The position numbers and the translations under genes are program-made. From Streptomyces sp. NBC_01275 (GTDB taxonomy: Bacteria; Actinomycetota; Actinomycetes; Streptomycetales; Streptomycetaceae): DNA of 64,000 bases. Positions 1-9,780 of this stretch are shown here, one piece after another (within the stretch, counting starts at the first letter, position 1; each line of letters begins with the position of its first letter). The notes below the pieces were generated by a model. The model was not told the DNA's origin, made no database searches, and saw only the letters and a list, made by a program, of their open reading frames with translations. The stretch spans positions 3,968,001 to 4,032,000 of the forward strand of contig NZ_JAPEOZ010000001.1 in NCBI RefSeq assembly GCF_026340655.1. The letters are read 5' to 3'.

Positions 1-923
<923 letters not shown>

Positions 924-924
<1 letters not shown>

Positions 925-1904
925 TACTGCTCCCTTGCGATCTGCTGTGCGAACTCCCACGCGTCCGCGACGATGCCCGCGAGGTCCGCGCGGGACGGGT
1001 TCCAGCCCAGCTGTTCGCGGGCGGTGGCCGCCGAGGCGACCAGGGCGGCCGGGTCGCCGGCCCGACGGGGGGCCATGACCTCGGGAATCGGGTGGCCGGT
1101 GACCTCGCGGACGGTCTCGATGACCTCGCGGACGGAGAACCCGTTGCCGTTGCCGAGGTTGCAGATGAGGTGCTCGCCGGGCTTGGCCGCGGCGACGGCC
1201 AGCAGGTGGGCCTCGGCGAGGTCGGCGACGTGGATGTAGTCGCGGATGCAGGTGCCGTCGGGCGTCGGGTAGTCGTCGCCGAAGACGGAGACGGCGTCCC
1301 GGCGGCCCTGCGCGACCTGGAGGACGAGCGGGATGAGGTGCGACTCGGGGTCGTGGCGCTCGCCCTGCGCGCCGTACGCGCCGGCCACGTTGAAGTAGCG
1401 CAGGGAGACGGCGCCGAGGCCGTGGGCCGCCGCCTCGCCGGTGATCATGTGGTCGACGGCGAGCTTGGAGGCGCCGTAGGGGTTGGTCGGCTTCGTCGGG
1501 GCGGTCTCCACGATCGGGACCTCCTCCGGCTCGCCGTAGGTCGCGGCGGTGGAGGAGAAGACGAGCCTGCGCACGCCGGCCTCGCGCATCGCGCCGAGCA
1601 GCGCCATGGTGCCGCCGACGTTGTTGTCCCAGTACTTCTCCGGCTTGACGACCGACTCGCCGACCTGCGAGAACGCGGCGAAGTGCAGCACGCCGTCGAA
1701 GGAGGGGTCGAGGTGCTTGGCGGCGTCGCGGATGTCGCCCTCGATGAACGCGGCGCCCGCCGGGACGCCCTCGCGGAAACCGGTGGCGAGGTTGTCGAGG
1801 ACGACGACCTCGTGTCCCGCCTCCAGCAGATGCTGGGCGACCACGCTGCCGACGTACCCGGCACCACCGGTGACCAGGTACTTCCCACTCTTGCCGCTGC
1901 TCAT
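924..1904 (-). CDS. galE: UDP-glucose 4-epimerase
   Basis: Interconverts UDP-galactose and UDP-glucose using bound NAD; middle gene of the galactose operon. The 326-residue protein is a standard-length short-chain dehydrogenase-fold epimerase. The NAD-binding GGAGYVG is at residues 13-19 and the catalytic Tyr143-x3-Lys147 pair lies in NPYGASK, preceded by the FSSTAATYG serine/threonine loop near 116-124. Start ATG at 1904 overlaps the galT stop by four bases (ATGA), and its own stop overlaps the galK GTG, so the three genes are translationally coupled. Nothing unusual in the active site. Confidence 0.96.
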
Positions 1905-2971
1905 GAACTCGCTACCTCTCGCAGTCGCTCGGCCGCGCGCTCCGGTGGCACGTCGTTGATGAACACGTTCATGCCGGACTCGGAGCCCGCGAGGAACTTC
2001 AGCTTGCCGGAAGTGCGGCGGATGGTGAAAAGCTCGAGGTGGAGCGCGAAGTCGTCCCGGTTGACGGCTGTGGGCTCATCGAATTCCTCCATCAGGCCGA
2101 ACGGCGCCTGGTGCCAGGCGGCGATGTACGGCGTCGGCGGTTCACCCTCACCGAAAATACGGTCGAAGCGCCTCAAGAGTTCCAGGTAGACCTTGGGGAA
2201 CTCTGTGCGCGCGTCCTCGTCGAGCCCGAGCAGATCGGGCACGCGCCGCTTCGGGTACAGGTGCACCTCGTAGGGCCAGTGGGCGGCGTACGGCACGAAG
2301 GCGACCCAGTGTTCACCCTCCAGGACGACCCGCTCGTCGGCGAGTTCACGCTCCAGGACGGCGTCGAAGAGGTTCTCCCCGCCGGTGGCCTCCTTGTGCG
2401 CGGCGACCGAACGCAGCATCAGGGCGGTGCGGGGGGTGGTGAACGGGTAGGCGTAGATCTGCCCGTGCGGGTGACCCAGGGTCACCCCGATCTCGGCGCC
2501 GCGGTTCTCGAAGCAGAACACCTGTTCCACGGAGGGCAGATGCGACAGCTCGGACGTCCGGTCCGTCCACGCGTCGAGGACCAGTCGCGCCTGCTCCTCG
2601 GTGAGCCCGGCGAAGGACGTGTCGTGGTCGGAGGTGAAGCAGACCACCTCACAGCGCCCGGAGTCGCCGGCCAGCGAGGGGAAACGATTCTCGAACACGA
2701 CGACGTCGTACGACGAGTCCGGGATCTCGCTCAGCCGGTCGCCCTGGGACGGGCACAGCGGGCACTCGTCGGCCGGCGGATGGTAGGTGCGCCCCTGCCG
2801 GTGCGAGGCGACGGCGATCGAGTCGCCGAGCAACGGGTCCCGGCGTACCTCCGAAGTGGTGACCGTGCGTTCCAGTGGACGCCGATCCACCGCGTCGCGC
2901 ACCGAGTCGTCCCGCTGGTCGTAGTAGATCAGCTCACGACCGTCGGCCAGCCGGGTCGAGGTCTTCTTCAC
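1901..2971 (-). CDS. galT: Galactose-1-phosphate uridylyltransferase
   Basis: Transfers UMP from UDP-glucose to galactose-1-phosphate, giving UDP-galactose. The HIT-superfamily active-site triplet His167-Pro-His169 lies in [11 protein letters not shown], and the zinc-binding CPLC is at 70-73. I chose GTG at 2971 (356 residues), not an ATG 48 bases upstream, because GGAGAG sits 5-10 bases before it and family homology begins at [17 protein letters not shown]. It is the first gene of galT-galE-galK, transcribed away from the symporter gene at 3105. The shared upstream region is TG-rich with repeated motifs and probably carries galactose control. Confidence 0.95.
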   Translation of the reverse strand: MKKTSTRLADGRELIYYDQRDDSVRDAVDRRPLERTVTTSEVRRDPLLGDSIAVASHRQGRTYHPPADECPLCPSQGDRLSEIPDSSYDVVVFENRFPSLAGDSGRCEVVCFTSDHDTSFAGLTEEQARLVLDAWTDRTSELSHLPSVEQVFCFENRGAEIGVTLGHPHGQIYAYPFTTPRTALMLRSVAAHKEATGGENLFDAVLERELADERVVLEGEHWVAFVPYAAHWPYEVHLYPKRRVPDLLGLDEDARTEFPKVYLELLRRFDRIFGEGEPPTPYIAAWHQAPFGLMEEFDEPTAVNRDDFALHLELFTIRRTSGKLKFLAGSESGMNVFINDVPPERAAERLREVASS

Positions 2972-3104
2972 CGCGACTCTCCATCTCTGCACAAGCAGCA
3001 GTACCAAGCAACGCTTCAAACAGAACCGAACACATCAAACCACAAACCCCCACGACAGTCACCGTCACAACCGAACAAAGACCACCAGACAAGGTGAGCT
3101 CTGG
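2972..3104. promoter_or_regulatory. Divergent gal operon / symporter control region
   Basis: The 133 bases between galT and the divergently oriented symporter gene must hold promoters for both. The 9-mer AACCGAACA occurs twice in direct orientation, at 3024-3032 and 3069-3077, 45 bases apart, close to four helical turns and so on the same DNA face. The rest is unusually rich in CAAAC/CACAAAC (TG-rich on the galT strand). Streptomyces galP1 is known to have a complex operator for a galactose-responsive, glucose-sensitive repressor; assigning these repeats to that role is inference. Confidence 0.55.
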
Positions 3105-4829
3105 ATGCAAACCCCCACGCATTCCCCCACAAGCTCCGCACACTCCGCATATCTGGCGTCCGAACAGCTGGCGGCCGAGCTGCGACTCCCCACGAACGCG
3201 CTCGACTACACGATCCTCGCCATCTACTTCGTCGTCGTCCTGGGCATCGGTTTCGCCGCCCGCCGCTCGGTGAAGACCACCCTCGACTTCTTCCTCTCCG
3301 GCCGCTCCCTGCCCGCCTGGATCACGGGCCTCGCGTTCGTGTCGGCCAACCTGGCCGCCACCGAGATCCTGGGCATGGCCGCGAACAGCGCGCAGTACGG
3401 TGCGTACACCGTGCACTGGTACTGGATCGGGGCCATCCCGGCGATGGTGTTCCTGGGCCTGGTGATGATGCCGTTCTATTACGGCAGCAAGGTCCGCTCG
3501 GTGCCGGAGTTCCTGCTCCTGCGCTTCGACAAGGGCGCGCACCTGCTGAGCTCGATCCTCTTCGCCTTCGCGGCGATCCTGATCGCGGGCGTGAACCTGT
3601 ACGCGCTGGCGATCGTCGTCGAGGCGCTGCTGGGCTGGCCCCAATGGGTCGCGATCGTGGTGGCGGGCTTCTTCGTCCTGGCGTACATCACTCTGGGCGG
3701 CCTCTCCTCGGCGATCTACAACGAGGTGCTGCAGTTCTTCGTGATCCTCGCCGCCCTCATCCCCCTCTCCGTCCTGGGCCTGAAGAAGGTCGGCGGCTGG
3801 GACGGCCTCACGGACAAGCTGACGGCGACCCACGGCGACGACTTCGTGACGGCCTGGGGCGGCACGGGCATCGGCAGCCCGAACCCGCTCGGCGCGAACT
3901 GGCTGACGATCGTGCTGGGCCTGGGCTTCGTCCTCTCCTTCGGCTACTGGACGACGAACTTCGCGGAGGTGCAGCGCGCCCTCTCGGCGAAGAACCTCTC
4001 GGCAGCCCAGCGCACGCCCCTGATCGCCGCGTTCCCGAAGATCTTCATCGTGTTCCTGGTGATGATCCCCGGGCTGGTGGCGGCCGTCCTGGTCCCGAAG
4101 ATCGGCACCAGCGGCTCGGACCTCCAGTACAACGACGCGATCCCGTACCTGATGTCCGAGCTGCTGCCGAACGGCGTCCTCGGCATCGCCGTCACCGGCC
4201 TGCTGGCGGCCTTCATGGCGGGCATGGCGGCGAACATCTCGTCCTTCAACACGGTGTTCACGACGGACATCTGGGCGAAGTACGTGGTGCGGGGACAGGA
4301 GGACGCGTACTACGTCCGCTTCGGCCGCCTCATCACGGCGATCGGCGTGGCCGCATCGGTGGGAACGGCGTTCCTGGCGTCCTCCTTCTCGAACATCATG
4401 AGCTACTTGCAGACGCTGTTCTCCTTCTTCAACGTGCCGATGTTCGTCGTCTTCATCGTCGGCATGTTCTGGAAGCGGGCGTCGAAGAAATCGGGCTTCT
4501 GGGGCCTGCTGGCAGGCACGACGGCGGCGATGGTCAACTACTTCGTCCTCTACAAGCAGGACGTCGTCGGCATCCCCACCGACCAGGGCGCGAACTTCGT
4601 CTCGGCGATCGCCGGCTTCGTGGCGGGCGCGGTGGTGATGGCCGCGGTGTCCCTGTTCACCGCCCCCAAGCCGGCCGAGGAACTCCAGGGCCTGGTCTAC
4701 GGCACGGTCTCCCCCGGCATGGCGGAACCCCCGGCCGCGGGCGACGACGCGTGGTACCGACGCCCGGCCCTGCTCGGCTGGAGCGCGGTGATCCTGGCGG
4801 CGCTCTGCTACATCCCGTTCTCGTTCTGA
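3105..4829 (+). CDS. Sodium:solute symporter (SSS family), probable galactose/glucose uptake
   Basis: Polytopic membrane protein of 574 residues, the usual size for the sodium/solute symporter family. The early signature LSGRSLPAWITGLAFVSANL, with the following EILGMAANSAQYG, is typical of SGLT-like members, and about 13-14 hydrophobic segments run to the C-terminus (LLGWSAVILAALCYIPFSF). ATG at 3105 has AAGGTGAG 6-13 bases upstream. It is divergent from galT-galE-galK across a short shared promoter region, which points to galactose (or a galactoside/glucose) as the substrate. The family also moves other solutes, so substrate is an inference from neighbours. Confidence 0.88.
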   Translation: MQTPTHSPTSSAHSAYLASEQLAAELRLPTNALDYTILAIYFVVVLGIGFAARRSVKTTLDFFLSGRSLPAWITGLAFVSANLAATEILGMAANSAQYGAYTVHWYWIGAIPAMVFLGLVMMPFYYGSKVRSVPEFLLLRFDKGAHLLSSILFAFAAILIAGVNLYALAIVVEALLGWPQWVAIVVAGFFVLAYITLGGLSSAIYNEVLQFFVILAALIPLSVLGLKKVGGWDGLTDKLTATHGDDFVTAWGGTGIGSPNPLGANWLTIVLGLGFVLSFGYWTTNFAEVQRALSAKNLSAAQRTPLIAAFPKIFIVFLVMIPGLVAAVLVPKIGTSGSDLQYNDAIPYLMSELLPNGVLGIAVTGLLAAFMAGMAANISSFNTVFTTDIWAKYVVRGQEDAYYVRFGRLITAIGVAASVGTAFLASSFSNIMSYLQTLFSFFNVPMFVVFIVGMFWKRASKKSGFWGLLAGTTAAMVNYFVLYKQDVVGIPTDQGANFVSAIAGFVAGAVVMAAVSLFTAPKPAEELQGLVYGTVSPGMAEPPAAGDDAWYRRPALLGWSAVILAALCYIPFSF

Positions 4830-4902
4830 GCGAGGACAGAGCACAGAGGACAGAACACAGAGGACAGAGGGAACCCGAGGGAAGAGGGAGGATCGAGAAA
4901 CC

Positions 4903-5277
4903 ATGTCCGAGCACTTCAGCAGCGACTCCGGCGGCTCCGGCCGGTCCGGCCACTCCGGCCACTCCGACTATTCGGAGAAGGACGTCCAGCGCGAGGTAAC
5001 CGATCTGGAGGGAAAGTCCGCGACGGCGGCCCGCATCTTCGACCTGCGCCGCATCATCGGCGGCCTGTTCGTCCTCTACGGCGTCATCATCACGATCACC
5101 GGCCTGACCGACGGCGACGCCGAGATCGACAAGGCCCAGGGCATCAACATCAACCTGTGGACGGGGTTGGGGATGCTGGCACTGGGGGTGTTCTTCCTGG
5201 TCTGGCTGTGGCTGCGGCCGGTGCCTCCGCCTGCGCCGCGACTGCCGGAGGAGGCGGAAGAGGGGGCGCCCGAGTAG
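4903..5277 (+). CDS. Small two-helix membrane protein downstream of the symporter
   Basis: 124 residues, not assigned to a named family. The N-terminal ~25 residues are Ser/Gly/His-rich (SGGSGRSGHSGHSDYS). Next comes a charged segment, then two hydrophobic helices (about residues 50-65, IIGGLFVLYGVIITITG, and 85-105, WTGLGMLALGVFFLVWLWL), and a Pro/Glu-rich tail. ATG at 4903 follows AGGGAGGA. It lies 73 bases after the symporter and is probably co-transcribed. Many SSS carriers have a small membrane partner encoded next door, so an accessory subunit role is possible but not shown. The spacer 4840-4875 holds a short tandem repeat of ACAGAGGACAGA. Confidence 0.75.
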   Translation: MSEHFSSDSGGSGRSGHSGHSDYSEKDVQREVTDLEGKSATAARIFDLRRIIGGLFVLYGVIITITGLTDGDAEIDKAQGININLWTGLGMLALGVFFLVWLWLRPVPPPAPRLPEEAEEGAPE

Positions 5278-5395
5278 GAGCCTTCAGCAGCCGTATCCAC
5301 CGGCCGCCACCAGTTTCCCTCGTGTAATGATGCTGGTGGGAGCACCGGCAGGGGATATGAGGGGGCATATCCGGAACATGGGGGATGGGAAGCAG

Positions 5396-6382
5396 ATGAT
5401 CGGGACCGTGTTCCGGAGCGACGACGTGCCGGCGGCGGACAGATTCGACTACTGGCGGGAACTGATCAGCCGAACGCGCTCGAACGATTTCATCAGCGCC
5501 CATTCCGCCGAATTCTGGGGAGAGCTGCGGCTGCTGGAGCTGGAGCCGGTGACCGTGATGCAGGCGTCGTTCCTGCCGACGCGTTTCCGCCGGAGTCCGA
5601 AGATGGTGCGCCAGTCCGACGCGGAGCTGTATCACCTGACCCTGCTGCTCGACGGAGAGATGGGTCTCGACCACGCCGGGCGGACCAGCGCGTTCGGCCC
5701 ACATGACCTGCACCTGGCCGACAGCTCCCGCCCCTACGACTTCCGGCCGACGGACGACCGTGAACGCCGTGTCGTCAAGGGAGTGGGCGTGGACTTCCCC
5801 AAGGCGCTGCTGCCCCTGCCGGCGCACCGGGTCAAGGAGTTGCTGGGCCGAGGGCTGCCGAGGCAGGAGGGCGTCGGCGCGCTGCTGACGGAGTTCCTCA
5901 TCGGGTTGGACCGGCAGGCCGACGCCCTCCAGCCGTCCGACGCGCCGCGCCTGGGCACAGTCGTACTCGACCTGGTATCGGCCTATCTGGCCCAGGCGCT
6001 GGACGTCGAGGCCGCCCTGCCGCCGGAGACCCGCCAGCGGGCCATGGCGCGACGCGTCCATGCGTTCATCCGGCAGAACCTGCACGACCCGGAGCTGACG
6101 CCGTCCGCGATCGCCGCCGCGCACCACATATCCCTCAGCTACCTGTACCGGATCTTCTCGCAACAGTCACAGGGCGAATCGGTCGCGGCCTGGATACGCA
6201 ACCGACGGCTGGAGGGCGCCCGCTGCGACCTGGCGAACCCCTCGCTGCACACCACGCCGATCCATTTCATCGCCGCCCGCTGGGGCTTTCCCCGCGCCCC
6301 CGAATTCACCCGGGCCTTCCGCGCCGCCTACGGGCTCTCCCCCAAGGAATACAGATTCCAGAAACCGTCCGAGAGGGCGTAG
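5396..6382 (+). CDS. AraC-family transcriptional regulator (AraC-binding-like sensor domain)
   Basis: Transcription factor with an N-terminal AraC-type ligand-sensing domain (FRSDDVPAADRFDYWREL onward) and a C-terminal AraC DNA-binding domain of two helix-turn-helix units (SAIAAAHHISLSYLYRIF and HFIAARWGFPRAPEFTRAF, ending YGLSPKEYR). This is the Streptomyces subgroup that reads FRSxDxPxxDRFxYWRE at its start. I favour ATG 5396 because homology begins at VFRSDD; in-frame ATGs at 5357 and 5378 are alternatives. No target is obvious beside it. A truncated paralogue lies at 59757-60262 (LQPSDAPRLGT is shared exactly). Confidence 0.85.
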   Translation: MIGTVFRSDDVPAADRFDYWRELISRTRSNDFISAHSAEFWGELRLLELEPVTVMQASFLPTRFRRSPKMVRQSDAELYHLTLLLDGEMGLDHAGRTSAFGPHDLHLADSSRPYDFRPTDDRERRVVKGVGVDFPKALLPLPAHRVKELLGRGLPRQEGVGALLTEFLIGLDRQADALQPSDAPRLGTVVLDLVSAYLAQALDVEAALPPETRQRAMARRVHAFIRQNLHDPELTPSAIAAAHHISLSYLYRIFSQQSQGESVAAWIRNRRLEGARCDLANPSLHTTPIHFIAARWGFPRAPEFTRAFRAAYGLSPKEYRFQKPSERA

Positions 6383-6628
6383 CCCTCGGTCCTGCCCGGT
6401 CTAGATATCAGGGCCGGCGACAGGCAGCCGTCAGGACGACCACCACGCGTCGACGCCATTCACCCTCATCCGCGCATTGACTCCGAGTGACGCATCCGAG
6501 CCGCCATGGACAGTGCGCGCGAAACACCCTCTGGTGAGAATTCCAGGTTGACCTCCGGCGACGGTCCTCACGACCACCCCCTCCGCGCTCGCCCGTCTCC
6601 TGGCAGGCATACGTCGGAGTGGGGACCG

Positions 6629-7321
6629 CTAGATCTCCGGTGCTCGGAAGTGGGGCAACGCCCCCGCCCGGTCCAGCAGTCCCGTCCGCGCGGCCAGCGC
6701 CGCCGCCTCCAGGCGGGAGCCCACGCCCAGTTTCATCAGGACGCGTTGGACGTGGGTGCGGGCGGTGGAGGGGGCGATGTTCATGCCGGCGGCGATGAGG
6801 CGGGTGTCCTCGCCGTCGGCCACGCGGACCAGGACCTCGACCTCGCGTGGGGTGAGGAGCTGGAGGAGGCGCTGGCCCTCGTCGTCGGGCTGGGCCGCGG
6901 GGTTGAGCAACTCGCTGAAGGCCCCCTGGAGCAGCTGCGGGGCCACCGCCGCCTCGCCCGCCCTCGCCTTCATGATGGCGCGCTCGACGCCCTCTATGCG
7001 CTCGTCGTGGCGGACGTACCCGGACGCGCCGGCGGCGAACGCGGCGGCGATGCCGCGCGGGCTCGGGACCGGGCCGAGGACCAGGACGGCGACCTGCGGG
7101 CGTTCCCGCTTGATGCGGACCACCGGGTCGAAGATGCCCGGCTCGGCCGGGGTCGCCGTGCCCAGCAGGCACACCTCGGGCGCCCTGGTGATGACCAGTT
7201 CCGCCGCGCCCGCGGCCGGCGCCGCCGCGGCGAGCACCCGGTGCCCCCGCAGTTTGAGCGCCGACGCCAGCGCCTCCGCGAGCAGTCGGTGGTCGTCGAC
7301 CACCATCAGCCGCACTCCCAT
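6629..7321 (-). CDS. LuxR-type response regulator with a degenerate receiver domain
   Basis: 230 residues: an N-terminal receiver-like domain (MGVRLMVVDDHRLLAEAL, acidic pair at residues 9-10) and a C-terminal LuxR/NarL helix-turn-helix (LTPREVEVLVRVADGEDTRLIAAGMNIAPSTARTHV region). The strand carrying the phospho-acceptor Asp in normal receivers reads APEVCLLGTATP, with Gly at position 54 instead of Asp, so ordinary phosphorylation looks impossible. No histidine kinase is adjacent. Start ATG 7321 is preferred over an ATG 42 bases upstream because it follows a G-rich Shine-Dalgarno stretch and starts the receiver fold. Perhaps controlled by abundance, ligand or a partner. Confidence 0.85.
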   Translation of the reverse strand: MGVRLMVVDDHRLLAEALASALKLRGHRVLAAAAPAAGAAELVITRAPEVCLLGTATPAEPGIFDPVVRIKRERPQVAVLVLGPVPSPRGIAAAFAAGASGYVRHDERIEGVERAIMKARAGEAAVAPQLLQGAFSELLNPAAQPDDEGQRLLQLLTPREVEVLVRVADGEDTRLIAAGMNIAPSTARTHVQRVLMKLGVGSRLEAAALAARTGLLDRAGALPHFRAPEI

Positions 7322-7494
7322 CGAGCAACCCCCCAGTCCCCCACCGGCCGACAAGACAAACAAAGGGTGCCCCCCGGCACCCCGCTCTTCATGCCCCCGG
7401 AAGCTACACGCTTGTTCGACGTCGCGCTCCCCCTACTCGTGAGAAGTGCCCCGGATCGCCGAAATTCCTCACATTCGAGGGTGATGAGCGGTAA

Positions 7495-7534
7495 GTGAAT
7501 CGCCCCGCCCCTGAGCAGGGGCGGGGCGATTCAC
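7495..7534. terminator. Perfect 19-bp inverted repeat terminator
   Basis: Arms 7495-7513 and 7516-7534 (GTGAATCGCCCCGCCCCTG and its exact complement) are separated by two bases. It begins 21 bases past the stop of the leftward propeller gene (7556-9619), as expected of an intrinsic terminator, and insulates the response-regulator gene from read-through. Confidence 0.8.
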
Positions 7535-7555
7535 AGGGCCGGTATGAAGAAATGA

Positions 7556-9619
7556 TCAGCCGCTGGTGCCGAAGGCCAACGCCAGGTACTCCGGGTCGCT
7601 CGCCGTCGACTCGTCGGCGTACACCTCGGACAGATACAGGCGACCCTTGGCGTAGATGACCTCGGAGTACTCCGGGGACATCCCGCTCTCCGCGTCCCGC
7701 ACCGACTCCGTGGCCGGGTTCTCCATCAGCTTGGTCACCTTGAACGAACCGCCGTCGATGCTGACGATCTGACCGCCCTTGTCGTACGGCGGACGCTTGT
7801 ACGCGATCAGATTGGAGCCGTCCATGCGCAACGGGTAGATCGTGTAGTCGTCGCCCGCGTCGGCGCGCTGGCCGGTCTGCTTGCCGGTGCCCAGGTCGAA
7901 GGCGACGATCTCGTTGGTCTGGCTGTAGGAGTCGCCGGTGCCGTCGTGCTCCTCGGTGGGCACGTAGATCCGGTCGTTGCCGACGGCCAGGCCCGTGCAG
8001 GCCTCGATCTTGGTGATGCCTTCGCAGTCGGCCATGTAGTCGTCGCCCGGCACGGAGATCCTGGTGCGCAGCTTCCCCGTCTTGTTGTCGACGGAGAAGA
8101 AGTCCGAGATGCCGCTGCCGTCGCCGGCGCTGTCGCCGACGTCCGCGGCCACGACCAGCGGGTCGGTCGACACGACGGACGCGTACTCGATGCCCGTGGT
8201 CATCTTGTACTCGGAGAGCACCTTCCCGGAGACCGGGTCGATGGTCTGGATGTGCAGCGTCGGGTTGTCGTAGTCGCCGCACTTGCGTACCGCCACCAGC
8301 TTCGGGCCGCCGCCGTAGCCCGCGTCGTAGCAGGTGTCGGAGGCCTTCGGCGACCACAGCACCTTGCCGGAGGCGATGTCGAAGGCCGCGCCGCCGTCCG
8401 AGCTGCCCAGGGCGACGGTGTTCGCGCTGACGGTGATGTTGTCGAAGCCGATCGGGTAGTCGCCCGACGAGACCGTCTTCGTCCACAGCTGCTTGCCCGC
8501 GGAGAGGTCGATCGCCGCGATCTGGTCGCAGGCGGCCGTGTCGGCGGCGCTCGCCTGGAACAGGACCGCCGTGCGGTAGTCCTCGGTCGCGAACTTGCTG
8601 GCCTCGCAGACCGGTCCCGGCAGCGTGACCGTCCACAGCTTCGTGCCCTTGTCGGGGTCGTAGCCGACGATCTCGTTGACCCCGGTCTTCACATACGCCT
8701 TGTCGGTCAGCCAGGAGCCCCGTACGGCGACGCTGTCGTCCTTCTTGATCTTCGGCATCGGGAGCTGGAAGAGGAGCTTGGAGGCCGGGTCGGCGGGCGC
8801 CTTCTCGGTGCCGCCGGAGGCCGTGCCTCCGGTGCCGCCCTTGTCCTTGTCGCCCCCGCCGGTCGTGCCGCCGGAGCTCGCCTCGTCCTTCTTGCCGCTG
8901 TCGCCGGACTTCGAGTACCAGACGCCGCCGCCGATGATCAGCGCGATCGCCACGACGGCGGCGACGATGATCGCCACCTGCGCGTTGATCTTCCGGCCCG
9001 GACCGGACCCGCCGGGCGCGCCGGGCTGGGGGTGCATCGGCATGGTGGGCGGCTGGCCGGGATAGCCGTAGCCCGGCTGCTGGCCGTACGCGGCGGGCGG
9101 CTGAGGCTGACCCGGGTAGCCGTAGCCCGGCTGCGGCTGACCGTACGGGGGCTGCTGGCCGTAGGGGCCCGCCGGAGGCTGCTGACCGTACGGAGAGGCG
9201 GCCGGCTGAGGTGCCTGGGGTGCCTGGGGTGCCTGGCCGGGGTAGCCGTAGCCGGGGGTTCCCGTAGGGGGCGGCGGAGGCGGGGTCGGCTGTCCCGGCT
9301 GGGCCGCCTGCGGGTAGCCGTAGCCCGGCGGGGGCTGCGGCGGACCGGACGGAGCCGCGGCCGGAGGCGGGGGCGTCTGGGAAGGCTGCGGCGCCTGGCC
9401 GCCCTGAGGCGATTGCGGCGCCTGGGGCGCCTGGGGATAGCCGTAGCCCGGCTGCGGGGGCTTGGCGAGGTTCGGTGCGCCGAAAGCGCCCTGGGGCGGG
9501 GTGTCCTGGGGTACGGCGTCCTGGGGCGTCGCGTCCTGCGGGGGCTGGGGCGGGCCGAAGCCGCCCTGCTGCGGGGGCTGCGGGGGCTGGTTCGGCGGCG
9601 GGGGCGGCGGCTGGGTCAT
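7556..9619 (-). CDS. Membrane-anchored PQQ-type beta-propeller protein, paralogue 1
   Basis: 687 residues. The first ~220 are a Pro/Gly/Gln-rich cytoplasmic tail with repeated YGYPQ/YGYPG motifs. One transmembrane helix follows (AQVAIIVAAVVAIALIIGGGVWY), then a Ser/Gly/Lys linker and a ~400-residue extracellular domain with PQQ/WD-like propeller blades (DPDKGTKLWTVTLPG, DLSAGKQLWTKT, DIASGKVLWSP). Paired Cys in the blades may form disulfides. ATG 9619 fits the MTQPPPPPP start; the open frame extends further upstream without homology. A close paralogue lies immediately upstream (9781-11565), so this is a tandem duplication. Function unknown; the propeller could bind a ligand or cell-wall partner. 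Confidence 0.85.
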   Translation of the reverse strand: MTQPPPPPPNQPPQPPQQGGFGPPQPPQDATPQDAVPQDTPPQGAFGAPNLAKPPQPGYGYPQAPQAPQSPQGGQAPQPSQTPPPPAAAPSGPPQPPPGYGYPQAAQPGQPTPPPPPPTGTPGYGYPGQAPQAPQAPQPAASPYGQQPPAGPYGQQPPYGQPQPGYGYPGQPQPPAAYGQQPGYGYPGQPPTMPMHPQPGAPGGSGPGRKINAQVAIIVAAVVAIALIIGGGVWYSKSGDSGKKDEASSGGTTGGGDKDKGGTGGTASGGTEKAPADPASKLLFQLPMPKIKKDDSVAVRGSWLTDKAYVKTGVNEIVGYDPDKGTKLWTVTLPGPVCEASKFATEDYRTAVLFQASAADTAACDQIAAIDLSAGKQLWTKTVSSGDYPIGFDNITVSANTVALGSSDGGAAFDIASGKVLWSPKASDTCYDAGYGGGPKLVAVRKCGDYDNPTLHIQTIDPVSGKVLSEYKMTTGIEYASVVSTDPLVVAADVGDSAGDGSGISDFFSVDNKTGKLRTRISVPGDDYMADCEGITKIEACTGLAVGNDRIYVPTEEHDGTGDSYSQTNEIVAFDLGTGKQTGQRADAGDDYTIYPLRMDGSNLIAYKRPPYDKGGQIVSIDGGSFKVTKLMENPATESVRDAESGMSPEYSEVIYAKGRLYLSEVYADESTASDPEYLALAFGTSG

Positions 9620-9780
9620 GGTGTGGGTACCTCGGGAAAGCTCGGGGAAGTGCTCGGGGAAATGCTCGGGGAGACCGAGCCGGGGCCGGAGTCGGAGACG
9701 AAGCCGGAGACAGCCGGAGACGGAGCCGGCACGACGGCGGGGCCTGGCGCGCGGCGCGGCGGGGGGAGCGGTGTGCTGCC

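Noticed and set aside
2934-4904. Very long reverse-strand open frame over the symporter gene
   Set aside because: GC-skewed shadow of the real gene: Arg/His/Asp-rich translation with no conserved motif. The same holds for other long opposite-strand frames (e.g. 38536-40593, 44775-48029).
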